A stretch of DNA of 7,556 nucleotides from Bacteroidales bacterium (GCA_029934875.1 JAOZLK010000203.1:1-7556); one strand, 5' to 3'. Shown: positions 1 to 6,988, numbered from the stretch's first letter. Numbers and translations are program-made. The notes: generated by a model not told the origin, from the letters alone.

Positions 1-2
1 AA

Positions 3-2801
3 ATGAACCTGAATCTGAATCCTCTTCAAGGGCTAATGCGAGCCCGAGTTTTGCTTTTTCTCTTCGCATGTTTACCTTTTTCAATCTTATCTGCGCAGTC
101 TGACGAAGACTGTATGATGTGTCATGAAGACCAGGAGATGGAGGGAATGATTCATGGGCGGACTGTTTCCATGTTTGTGGACACGATGATCTTTGAAACA
201 TCGGTCCATCGCAACTCTTCCTGTATTTCCTGCCATACCGATGCAGCTGATGAAGGATTTCCACATGCCGACGATCTAAAGCCGGTAAATTGTGGAATTT
301 GTCACACCCAACCCATGGCAGATAACACCCGGGGCATTCACGGGCAATCTCTGCTCATGAACGATCCAAACGCCCCAAGCTGCAAAGAGTGTCATGGACA
401 CCATGATATCCTTCATTACTCCGACCCAGAATCTCGCACCTATAAAATGAATATCCCTCTCCTTTGTGGAAAGTGCCATAGGGAGGGCGAAGTAGTTGCA
501 AGGGTATATGACGTTTCGGAGCATAATATCGTTGAGAATTATTCCCAGGGCATCCACGGAAGAGGATTATTCGAATCGGGGCTGATCGTTACTGCCACCT
601 GCAACGATTGTCACGGAAACCACCTGGTTCTGCCCCACACAAGTCCTAATTCGTCCATATCTTCCGGTAGAATTGCCGGAACCTGTATGCAATGCCACAC
701 CCGCATTGAGGAGTCACATAAGAAAGTGATTAAGGGTGAACTATGGGAAAAAAATCCTTCCATCATTCCATCATGCTCTGAATGCCACCCACCTCACAAG
801 GTTGATATTCCACAGATTGAGGCCAGAATCTCGGATAATTCCTGCATGAAGTGTCACGGCGATGAGGAAGTTCACAAAATGATCGGTGATGAGCGGGTTT
901 CTCTCTTCGTGGAATCCCGCACCCTTCCGAACTCCGTGCATAAGAATATCCAGTGCACCAAATGCCACACTGAAGTCACCGTTCACCTGAAACGGCCCTG
1001 CTCCACCAACAAGCCGGTTGATTGTTCATCATGTCACGTTGAGGTATTTGACAAGTACTTCAAAAGCGGTCATGGTCAGGCGCATTATAATGAGGAGGAA
1101 AATGCTCCCTATTGTACCGACTGCCATGGTACCCACGCAACTACCACAAGGTTTGACGACACTTCTCCGGTTTACCGGACCAATATTCCGGGTCTCTGCG
1201 GCGAGTGTCATAAGAAGGACGGGAAAGCCCCCTCTTCCACCGAATTGAAAGAGGTGGATGCCTTCGCTGATTATTCAATGAGTGTACACGGGCAGGGGCT
1301 CACCAGCAAGGGGCTGACCGTAAGTGCAGTCTGCACTGACTGTCATACCACCCACCTTATGCTCAAAGACAGTGATGTTGAATCTTCAGTTCACCCGCTG
1401 AATGTACAAAAAACCTGCGGGTCCTGTCATAAGGGAATTTATGAGCAATACCGCGAGAGTGATCATGCCTATACTGAAGATCGCCCCGGGAAAGAATTTC
1501 CAACCTGTGTTAAATGCCACAGTGCCCACGTGATTTCCCAGGTAAAGCATGATAAATTTATGAATGAGGTTACCCACCAGTGTGGATCATGCCATGAAGA
1601 GACTGCCGCAACCTACCTTAAGACTTACCATGGGAAAGCCTACCAATTGGGATATTTCTCATCTGCAAGATGCTCGGATTGTCACGGATCACATAATGTA
1701 TTGAAGGCCGACAATCCTGCATCCATGGTTAATGAGGCAAACATTGTGGAAACCTGTGGGGCCTGCCACGTGGGAGCAAACAAACGCTTTACAGGCTACC
1801 TGAGTCATGCCACCCACAAGGATGATCCCAAATTGCACGCTGCCTATCTCTTCATGACCCTGCTCTTACTGGGTGTATTCTCCTTCTTCGGAGTCCATCT
1901 GCTCATGTGGCTGCCACGTTCGATCTCCGAAAGAAGAAAGAAAAGGAAAGAAGGACCACAAGAGGTCAGCAATAAATACATCAGGCGCTTCTCCCGCAAC
2001 CAGCGAATTACCCATGGTTTTGTAATCGTAAGTTTTATTCTGCTGGCTCTTACAGGAATGATGCTGAAGTTTGCACACATGGACTGGGCCAAATTCCTGG
2101 TCCGGATTCTTGGTGGGGTTCAGACCGCCGGTGTCCTTCACCGCATCGGGGCTGTGATTACCTTCGGCTATTTTGGCTTTCATATCACCAATCTGATCAG
2201 GATAAAAAGGAGAAAACGTCTGTCACTGACCCAATTCATCTTCGGCAAAAACTCCCTGTGGTTTAATAAGCAGGATGTGAAGGATTTTGTTGCCACCATC
2301 AAGTGGTTTATGGGAAAAGGGCCAAGACCAAATTATGGAAGATGGACCTACTGGGAGAAGTTTGACTACCTGGCGGTATTCTGGGGAGTGGCCATCATTG
2401 GTTTCAGTGGACTTGTACTCTGGTTCCCTGTCTTTTTTACAAGGTTCTTCCCCGGTTGGGTGATTAATCTCTCACAGATTATACATAGCGATGAGGCTTT
2501 ACTCGCCGTTGGCTTCATATTCACCATCCACTTCTTCAATACACACTTCAGGCCTGAGGCCTTCCCCATGGACACAGTGATCTTCACCGGACATATGCCG
2601 CTGGAACACTTTAAACATGAAAGGCCCCGCGAGTACCAGGAGCTGTTAGATGCAGGAAAGCTGGAAGAAGCAATAGTCGAGAAACACTATTCAAAGGAGA
2701 ACATGCGACTGGTACGAACATTCGGATTTCTCGCACTTGGTATCGGAGTGATCCTGATCTTATTAATCATCTACACCTTCATTACCGGCGGAGGGCATTA
2801 A
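3..2801 (+). CDS. 19-haem cytochrome c fused to a six-helix cytochrome b (CbcL-like architecture)
   Basis: This is a 932-residue inner-membrane multihaem protein. A signal peptide (hydrophobic core about residues 16-30, likely cut near SAQ/S) leads into a periplasmic domain with 19 CXXCH motifs starting at residues 37, 74, 97, 127, 155, 200, 228, 258, 281, 318, 341, 371, 399, 444, 472, 502, 527, 557 and 585. About six membrane helices follow (roughly 613-637, 669-690, 711-733, 788-812, 823-846, 903-927) with Arg/Lys-rich cytoplasmic loops at 639-668 and 733-741. Histidines at 671, 713, 727, 828 and 843 are candidate haem b ligands, as in the FdnI/HydC cytochrome b family. A c-type domain followed by a FdnI/HydC-like domain is the plan of Geobacter CbcL, which has about nine c-haems, so this one is about twice as rich. 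The inferred role is quinol oxidation, or the reverse, coupled to periplasmic haem wires. The start at 3 is the first visible ATG; Met12 (position 36) gives a more typical signal peptide. Sequence upstream is not visible. Confidence 0.93.
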   Translation: MNLNLNPLQGLMRARVLLFLFACLPFSILSAQSDEDCMMCHEDQEMEGMIHGRTVSMFVDTMIFETSVHRNSSCISCHTDAADEGFPHADDLKPVNCGICHTQPMADNTRGIHGQSLLMNDPNAPSCKECHGHHDILHYSDPESRTYKMNIPLLCGKCHREGEVVARVYDVSEHNIVENYSQGIHGRGLFESGLIVTATCNDCHGNHLVLPHTSPNSSISSGRIAGTCMQCHTRIEESHKKVIKGELWEKNPSIIPSCSECHPPHKVDIPQIEARISDNSCMKCHGDEEVHKMIGDERVSLFVESRTLPNSVHKNIQCTKCHTEVTVHLKRPCSTNKPVDCSSCHVEVFDKYFKSGHGQAHYNEEENAPYCTDCHGTHATTTRFDDTSPVYRTNIPGLCGECHKKDGKAPSSTELKEVDAFADYSMSVHGQGLTSKGLTVSAVCTDCHTTHLMLKDSDVESSVHPLNVQKTCGSCHKGIYEQYRESDHAYTEDRPGKEFPTCVKCHSAHVISQVKHDKFMNEVTHQCGSCHEETAATYLKTYHGKAYQLGYFSSARCSDCHGSHNVLKADNPASMVNEANIVETCGACHVGANKRFTGYLSHATHKDDPKLHAAYLFMTLLLLGVFSFFGVHLLMWLPRSISERRKKRKEGPQEVSNKYIRRFSRNQRITHGFVIVSFILLALTGMMLKFAHMDWAKFLVRILGGVQTAGVLHRIGAVITFGYFGFHITNLIRIKRRKRLSLTQFIFGKNSLWFNKQDVKDFVATIKWFMGKGPRPNYGRWTYWEKFDYLAVFWGVAIIGFSGLVLWFPVFFTRFFPGWVINLSQIIHSDEALLAVGFIFTIHFFNTHFRPEAFPMDTVIFTGHMPLEHFKHERPREYQELLDAGKLEEAIVEKHYSKENMRLVRTFGFLALGIGVILILLIIYTFITGGGH
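99..1769 (+). repeat. Internal 244-residue duplication plus a partial third copy in the 19-haem domain
   Basis: Residues 33-276 and 277-520 of the 19-haem protein align without a net gap. The CXXCH start offsets within each copy are the same eight numbers: 0, 37, 60, 90, 118, 163, 191 and 221. Similarity goes beyond the haem motifs, for example TVSMFVD against RVSLFVE, SVHRN against SVHKN, and NIPLLCGKCH against NIPGLCGECH. Residues 527-589 hold three further haems spaced 30 and 28 residues apart, the same spacing as haems 3-5 and 11-13. This is a protein-level repeat; the DNA has diverged. Confidence 0.9.
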
Positions 2802-2825
2802 AAGAGCAAAGTCAGAATTTAATCT

Positions 2826-2856
2826 AACAGCGCTTGAAGCCTATTCAAGCGCTGTT
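2826..2856. terminator. Shared hairpin between convergent genes
   Basis: A perfect 13-bp inverted repeat has arms at 2826-2838 (AACAGCGCTTGAA) and 2844-2856 and a 5-nt loop. It begins 25 bp after the stop of the 19-haem gene and also covers the stop codon (2841-2843, in the loop) and last codons of the opposing lipoprotein gene. The flanking T-rich stretch on the plus strand (TATTTT) is weak and the minus-strand side is A/T-rich. It probably acts as a terminator for one or both converging transcripts; directionality is inferred. Confidence 0.7.
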
Positions 2857-3515
2857 GTATTTTCAAGGAGTACCTCATAGCTGTATCCATAACCGAAGTC
2901 AAGATTCAAAGCCAGAACTCCTTCTACGGTAACAACACTGCCAAGCTCGAAACTTTCATCTGAAGTAAGCGTAAGGTCAAATTTTCCGTCAAATTCAGTC
3001 CCATCCTGGAGATGGACCCAGTTTTTATTCATTATCTCAGGATTGAACTTAACAACCTCGCCCCTCACCTGAATCGTTTTTCCCTCATAGGACTCCGGAT
3101 CAGCATAGATGGCCGAAATGGTAAGCACACCTTCTACCTTCTCAATGGCAACATCCGATTTTTCAATTACGGTTTGACTACCTGGTGTAAGTTCCTGGAC
3201 ATACGGACTTTCACTCTCTTCTGAGAACAAGGCCTCAAGGAAAATGACCTTTTCAAAGGTCCTGTCAAGGTCCTTGCTGTAAAAATCCTCCATTAGCATC
3301 CCTCCCTGGTATTTATATTTCTCACCGGGCTGAGCTTGCATTGAAGGAGCTGCCACCCAGTATTCTGGTCCTTTTCCTTTTACCAGCAGATAAGTATAAG
3401 CAGCCACCTGTTCAACATCTTTAACTGTAACAGTAGTAAACTCGCTTGCTGATTGATTTCCGCAGGCTGCTAATAGCAAAATCATCCCGCTAATCATCAC
3501 ATTCCTGAAATTCAT
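2841..3515 (-). CDS. Lipoprotein with NrfJ-like N-terminal and OB-fold-like C-terminal domain
   Basis: This 224-residue protein starts MNFRNVMISG and has a lipobox LLAAC with the lipidated Cys at residue 18. An upstream in-frame ATG at 3596 would give 251 residues. It was rejected because that extension runs across the terminator of the neighbouring gene and would bury the lipoprotein signal. Residues about 29-95 contain a YTYLLV...YWVAAPS...GGMLMEDFYSKDLDRTFEKV segment resembling small domains found in NrfJ-like and other periplasmic proteins near cytochrome c genes. Residues about 130-220 contain GKTIQVRGEVVKF, IMNKNWVHLQDGT and LGSVVTVEGVLALNLDFGYGY, an OB-fold-like pattern. These similarities come from memory of such families and the biochemical function is unknown. 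There is no CXXCH, so it is not itself a c-type cytochrome. It may help assemble or scaffold the surrounding cytochromes (inference). No clear promoter of its own was seen. Confidence 0.85.
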   Translation of the reverse strand: MNFRNVMISGMILLLAACGNQSASEFTTVTVKDVEQVAAYTYLLVKGKGPEYWVAAPSMQAQPGEKYKYQGGMLMEDFYSKDLDRTFEKVIFLEALFSEESESPYVQELTPGSQTVIEKSDVAIEKVEGVLTISAIYADPESYEGKTIQVRGEVVKFNPEIMNKNWVHLQDGTEFDGKFDLTLTSDESFELGSVVTVEGVLALNLDFGYGYSYEVLLENTTALE

Positions 3516-3550
3516 ATTACTTTGATTTTTATTTGTTTTCAATATTTCCC

Positions 3551-3592
3551 CAAAGAAAAGAAAAATCCCCAGGTTCAACGAACCGGGGGATT
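3551..3592 (-). terminator. Rho-independent terminator of the tetrahaem cytochrome gene
   Basis: The inverted repeat at 3564-3575 and 3581-3592 has 11 paired bases and one A/G mismatch around a CAACG loop. Read on the minus strand it is followed by a T-rich tract (TTTTTCTTTTCTTT, 3563 down to 3550). It lies about 30 bp after the stop of the tetrahaem cytochrome gene and so separates that gene from the downstream lipoprotein gene. Confidence 0.85.
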
Positions 3593-3620
3593 CCATTCTG
3601 AACTATAATTTCTGACGATC

Positions 3621-4151
3621 CTATTTTTGAGTAGGATTGGGGTGTGCAATTGCAGCAGCCTTTTCAGTATAATTAAAGGGCTTATAGGTAGGACTTTCCT
3701 CGTTGTGGCAGGTCTTACACACTTCTTCGGTGGGCAGAGTCATACCCTTTGCAAGGGCCGCTTCCTGGTTTTTCATAACTGAAGAACTTTTGTATGAGCT
3801 TCCGGGCCCATGACAGGATTCGCAGGAAACACCTTCTGACGACTTAAGTCCGGCAGCCAGTTTCGAATCAATATGTCCCATGGTGGAGTGACACTTTACA
3901 CAGGCAGCATCGGTTGTGGGATCTGCAATACCCATTTCGGTGGCAATTTTCTTGGATTCATCGCTGGCAAGGGTCTTCATGGCATTTGCATGAGGTCCTT
4001 TTAACCAGATATTGTATTGCTCTCCCTTGGCTGGTTTGATGTGACACATCTTACACTTGGCAGCTCCGATGTACTTGAAAGTCTGGGCTTGCAATGCACC
4101 TGCTGCAAAGATTGCAAGGACCACTACGACTAAAAATTTCTTTGATGACAT
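3621..4151 (-). CDS. Periplasmic tetrahaem cytochrome c (cytochrome c554-like)
   Basis: This small secreted electron carrier has 176 residues when started at MSSKKFLVVVV. That start gives a clean signal peptide (residues 1-22, cut after LQA). The longer in-frame start at 4250 adds 33 polar residues ahead of it and is unlikely. Four CXXCH motifs start at residues 33, 84, 110 and 145 (CKMCH, CVKCH, CESCH, CKTCH). The opening YIGAAKCKMCH, followed by GEQYNIWLKGPHANAMKTL, is the signature of the cytochrome c554-like family; SCESCHGPG is also typical of small multihaem cytochromes. His54 (GPHA) and His92 (MGH) are candidate distal haem ligands. A possible minus-strand promoter has TATTTTTA at 4193-4186 and TTTTG at 4221-4217, but the spacing is 23 bp and support is weak. 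It is flanked by terminators on both sides, so it is probably a single-gene transcript. The likely role is shuttling electrons between the membrane cytochrome and the lipoprotein cytochrome (inference). Confidence 0.9.
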   Translation of the reverse strand: MSSKKFLVVVVLAIFAAGALQAQTFKYIGAAKCKMCHIKPAKGEQYNIWLKGPHANAMKTLASDESKKIATEMGIADPTTDAACVKCHSTMGHIDSKLAAGLKSSEGVSCESCHGPGSSYKSSSVMKNQEAALAKGMTLPTEEVCKTCHNEESPTYKPFNYTEKAAAIAHPNPTQK

Positions 4152-4300
4152 AGCTATAAATTTTTTGTTAACTGTATTGATAGTATAAAAATATCTTTTT
4201 CCTGAAAACCTAAGTTCAAAATCCGGACCATTTTTAGATAAGAGGCACAATTAAGACTCAAACTAAATTCCTAAATCCTCCTGGTGTCCTTCAAAACGGC

Positions 4301-4333
4301 AAAAAAAAAGGCTGTCCCATGATGGGACAGCCT
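4301..4333 (-). terminator. Strong rho-independent terminator after the rhodanese gene
   Basis: An 11-bp perfect stem (AGGCTGTCCCA at 4309-4319, complement at 4323-4333) with a 3-nt TGA loop is followed on the minus strand by a run of nine T residues (A at 4301-4309 on the plus strand). It lies 40 bp beyond the rhodanese stop codon and closes the two-gene operon. This stem sequence is a familiar terminator type in Bacteroidota. The rest of 4152-4372 shows no gene. Confidence 0.93.
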
Positions 4334-4372
4334 CACTTTTAAGGGTTTCAGGAATACTTTTATTGTCTTCCC

Positions 4373-5359
4373 TTATTTGGTAGAAGTGACATAGTCATAA
4401 CCCCAAATGTGACTTTCTGACCACTGTGAAGATGGCATGTCGTCGTAAATCATTGAATTGGCACCAAATTTCAGCGTCTTGGCATCATAACCCATTACCC
4501 TGAGGTAAGAAGCCAGGTTGGCACTGGTCTGTCCTGTATAGCAATAAACCACAATGGTCTTATCGGTGGGCAGAGTTTTCAGATAGGTGTCAAGGCCTAT
4601 GCTTTCCTTAGGTGTGTACTGCATTGCTCCCTCAATATGACCTGGATCCAGATAATGAGCCTCTTTCCAGTAGTTAAAAATGTAATATCCGTCCAGGTTT
4701 GCATAAACCTCAGCAGCTGTAATAGCAGCAGCACCAAAGCCTTCGGCCAGAACCACATCAATCCTTGCATCCATGATGGCAGCACCCTCAGTTTCACCGG
4801 TATTCAGGACGGGAAGAGCACCTTCAGGTCCTTTGGGATAGTCCACGGTCTTAAACAATGCGGAATACATATTGCTTGTTTTTCCGCTCCAGGAATCAAA
4901 ATCGGCATTCCATGAGCTCATTCCCCATTTCATGGAGAATACATTGTCATAGCCGGAGATTCTGCAAAGGTTGGTAATCCATGCAGCAGACTGCCCCGTA
5001 TAGCATACAATAGCAACCTTATCATAAGCTGTTACATCCATGCCATCCAGATGAGAAAGTACATCAGTAAGAGCAACGTTCACAGCACCTTCGATATGAC
5101 CGCTTGCATAGGCATCAGCTAAGCGAACATCGATAATATAGACACCATTCTGAACAGGCATCAAGGCTTTTACACCATCGGCCACAACATAAGCGCCCAT
5201 AGCGGTATTGGCATAATCACCTCCACCATCAGGGGATTCAAGGTATTCGGCCAGCACCTGCGCTTCATTAATAGGATCGTCATCGTCGTTGCATGATACA
5301 GCAAAAAAGGCTAAAAAGAGGATGGATAACATCCAGAGTTTTGTAATTTTCATAGTCAT
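4373..5359 (-). CDS. Tandem-rhodanese lipoprotein, probably surface-exposed
   Basis: This is a 328-residue lipoprotein with two rhodanese domains. The signal peptide ends in the lipobox FAVSC, with Cys23 lipidated. The next residues are NDDDD, resembling the acidic lipoprotein export signal that sends Bacteroidota lipoproteins to the cell surface. Domain 1 (about 60-160) has the rhodanese motifs YIIDVRLADAYASGHIEGAVNV and an active-site loop starting at Cys119 (CYTGQS). Domain 2 (about 190-310) has DPGHIEGAM and a loop at Cys273 (CYTGQT). In domain 2 the usual Asp-x-Arg is replaced (IFNYWKEAHY), although its cysteine is kept. Rhodaneses carry sulfane sulfur as a Cys persulfide, with thiosulfate or polysulfide as common donors; the actual substrate here is unknown. 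The start could be Met1 or Met3 (5359 or 5353). It follows the 11-haem cytochrome gene by 40 bp and is probably cotranscribed with it. Confidence 0.93.
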   Translation of the reverse strand: MTMKITKLWMLSILFLAFFAVSCNDDDDPINEAQVLAEYLESPDGGGDYANTAMGAYVVADGVKALMPVQNGVYIIDVRLADAYASGHIEGAVNVALTDVLSHLDGMDVTAYDKVAIVCYTGQSAAWITNLCRISGYDNVFSMKWGMSSWNADFDSWSGKTSNMYSALFKTVDYPKGPEGALPVLNTGETEGAAIMDARIDVVLAEGFGAAAITAAEVYANLDGYYIFNYWKEAHYLDPGHIEGAMQYTPKESIGLDTYLKTLPTDKTIVVYCYTGQTSANLASYLRVMGYDAKTLKFGANSMIYDDMPSSQWSESHIWGYDYVTSTK

Positions 5360-5399
5360 TGTATTGATTGGTTTAACAAATTAATAATTCTTATTTCTC

Positions 5400-6767
5400 T
5401 TATTTGAACCAGTGGGAAGGAAGCTCATCATCCATTGTGATAGATTCTGTTGCCGACATCTCCCAGTCCAGTAAATCTTCTTTTAACAGGTAAAGGCTCT
5501 TGTTAACCAGGGAGTCGCCATCTTTCCAGATATGACAGTTCTGACTGCAGGAACCCGTCTCACTGGTTCGGTCGGTCCACCTTAGTATATTATGGGGCGT
5601 TGTATAGTTATATGTGGGGAATTCATCAAAATTACTATAGGCGAGTTCCTCATCGTAACCGGTCCAGTTATCCGGATGGGCCAGGGTACGGCGAACCAGG
5701 GCAAGCTCATACTTATCCTTTACATCTGGTATTGGATTTTTAGCAATCTTAAAACCTAAATAAGGCCCGTACTCCGCATGACCATCCTTAATGTGACAGG
5801 CACCGCAGTTATTATAATCCTGTGAATGGCAAACCTGGCAGTTAAAGTCCTCAAAGTGTTTGGAGTGGTAAGAATTACTTTCGTTCAGGTTTGGATGACA
5901 CTGCTCGCACTGGGGCAGTTCAGTATATTCATAGCGCTGTTCAGCCGGCTCACCTGTACCATGCAATTCATGACCATCGTGGCAGTCAAGGCACTCTTTT
6001 CCTGCCTTAGTAAGGTGCACATCCGGCACAGTTCCAGGTGCTACTCCAAGGTAGGCATGCCCTCCCCTTGAGCTGTGACATACTACACAGCCATTTATCA
6101 TATCAGGGGTTTTAATAAAATCATGCCCGGCTTTAAGTCCGCCTCCGCCTGCAATGGGACGAATTATATGACAGTTTCCACATGTTCCATGGCACTGCGC
6201 ACACTTAACATTATAGCCATCAATCTGGTGTTGTGGCAGCTGATCAAAATCCTCAGGGCCATCCAGACCGGCTCTCATGGTTACTTTCCTTTTTTGCCCT
6301 GTGCCATTGTGCAGGCTGGAGGCAAAGGTTCCGGTAATTTCATCGTGACACTGTCCGCAGTTATCTTCATAGAACATTGAAGGAGCTGAAATCCAGTCGC
6401 CCGAATGAGCTGTATATTTATCTCCGGTATCACCCACACCTCCGTGGCAGTTGGTACAACCAATACCATAATGCCCGGATGCTTTGAATGATTCATAACC
6501 ATCTCCCCCCAGGTAAACCCTGTCGTAGGGTTCATATTCCGGGGCTGTCCCACCGCAACCTGCAGGAGGAGGTGTGGTATCCGGATCGTGAACTTCAATC
6601 AGTCTTTCATAATCGGTGTGACATCCTTCGCAGGAATTGGCCGTCACTGCGCCACTGCCACTTCCGGGAATAGAATAGTTTGCACATCCTGCAATCATCC
6701 ATGCCATTATAAGGCAAACACCCAGAAAGCCAGCTCCTCTTTTCAACTTCATTTCTCTAATGCTCAT
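5400..6767 (-). CDS. 11-haem lipoprotein cytochrome c
   Basis: This 455-residue multihaem protein has a lipoprotein signal (hydrophobic 12-27, lipobox IAGC, Cys28). Ten CXXCH motifs start at residues 46, 104, 137, 189, 196, 227, 259, 287, 310 and 321, and an eleventh site at 407-412 has the wider CX3CH form (CSQNCH). Sites 189 and 196 are separated by only two residues, and 310 and 321 by six. Many additional histidines (for example 99, 121, 153, 180, 215, 237, 251, 266, 301, 304) could be distal ligands. The C-terminal 125 residues have only the CX3CH site and are rich in Asp, Glu, Tyr and Trp. No catalytic family such as NrfA, octahaem reductase or hydroxylamine oxidoreductase was recognised, so it may be an electron conduit or an unrecognised reductase. 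It is tethered to a membrane, possibly the outer one. Met1 (6767) and Met6 (6752) are both plausible starts. It is the first gene of a probable operon with the rhodanese. Confidence 0.92.
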   Translation of the reverse strand: MSIREMKLKRGAGFLGVCLIMAWMIAGCANYSIPGSGSGAVTANSCEGCHTDYERLIEVHDPDTTPPPAGCGGTAPEYEPYDRVYLGGDGYESFKASGHYGIGCTNCHGGVGDTGDKYTAHSGDWISAPSMFYEDNCGQCHDEITGTFASSLHNGTGQKRKVTMRAGLDGPEDFDQLPQHQIDGYNVKCAQCHGTCGNCHIIRPIAGGGGLKAGHDFIKTPDMINGCVVCHSSRGGHAYLGVAPGTVPDVHLTKAGKECLDCHDGHELHGTGEPAEQRYEYTELPQCEQCHPNLNESNSYHSKHFEDFNCQVCHSQDYNNCGACHIKDGHAEYGPYLGFKIAKNPIPDVKDKYELALVRRTLAHPDNWTGYDEELAYSNFDEFPTYNYTTPHNILRWTDRTSETGSCSQNCHIWKDGDSLVNKSLYLLKEDLLDWEMSATESITMDDELPSHWFK

Positions 6768-6942
6768 ATCCTATGATTTTTTTGTTCAGACAGTTACACT
6801 TCCGAACTACGTAATATGCTCTTTTTAAACACCTTCCATTCTTACGCAAGCCTTATAATATCAGGTGTTTCACTCGCTGTAAAGATTGGATAATCAAGCG
6901 ACTTGACAAAACAATTCAGGCTGCTGTGAATCTTTTAACAGA

Positions 6943-6956
6943 TTGATCTAAACCAA
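6943..6956 (+). promoter_or_regulatory. Degenerate FNR-type box (distal)
   Basis: TTGATCTAAACCAA matches TTGAT-N4-ATCAA in nine of ten fixed positions (ACCAA instead of ATCAA). It shares the CTAA spacer of the proximal box and lies exactly 22 bp upstream of it, about two helical turns. Confidence 0.6.
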
Positions 6957-6962
6957 GCAAAG

Positions 6963-6980
6963 CATTGATCTAAATCAATG
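6963..6980 (+). promoter_or_regulatory. Perfect FNR-type box (proximal)
   Basis: The core TTGATCTAAATCAA (6965-6978) matches the FNR consensus TTGAT-N4-ATCAA at all ten fixed positions, and the flanking C and G (with A/T) extend the dyad to CATTGATCTAAATCAATG. Its centre at 6971.5 is about 31 bp upstream of the centre of the TAnnTTTG element. That would put it near -40 if transcription starts around 7010-7012, a class II activator position. The start site is inferred, not seen. Confidence 0.75.
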
Positions 6981-6988
6981 TTTTCCAT

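Noticed and set aside
1844..2183. Minus-strand open frames of 82 and 105 codons inside the 19-haem gene
   Set aside because: They lie antisense to the well-supported cytochrome b region and have no recognisable domain; likewise for the other short overlapping frames throughout the window.
3516..3596. 27-residue N-terminal extension of the OB-fold lipoprotein
   Set aside because: It spans the terminator of the upstream cytochrome gene and would place the lipoprotein signal internally; the ATG at 3515 gives a normal lipoprotein.
4177..4190. TTGAT half-site upstream of the tetrahaem cytochrome
   Set aside because: The second half (TAAAA) matches ATCAA at only two of five positions.
4152..4250. 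33-residue N-terminal extension of the tetrahaem cytochrome
   Set aside because: The extension is polar and the signal peptide begins cleanly at Met34, so the ATG at 4151 is preferred.
4163..5380. Shared ATCAATACA just upstream of the tetrahaem and rhodanese start codons
   Set aside because: It is a short AT-rich match without dyad symmetry, so it is too weak to call a common regulatory site.
5400..6767. Identification of the 11-haem lipoprotein as a nitrite, tetrathionate or hydroxylamine enzyme
   Set aside because: No CXXCK site, catalytic-haem signature or tyrosine crosslink motif of those families was recognised.
6281..6776. Short frames on both strands within the 11-haem gene
   Set aside because: They overlap CXXCH-rich coding sequence and have no family features.
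6884..6915. Further FNR-like sequences (TTGGATAATCAA and TTGACAAAACAATT)
   Set aside because: Half-site spacing or the second half-site does not fit TTGAT-N4-ATCAA.
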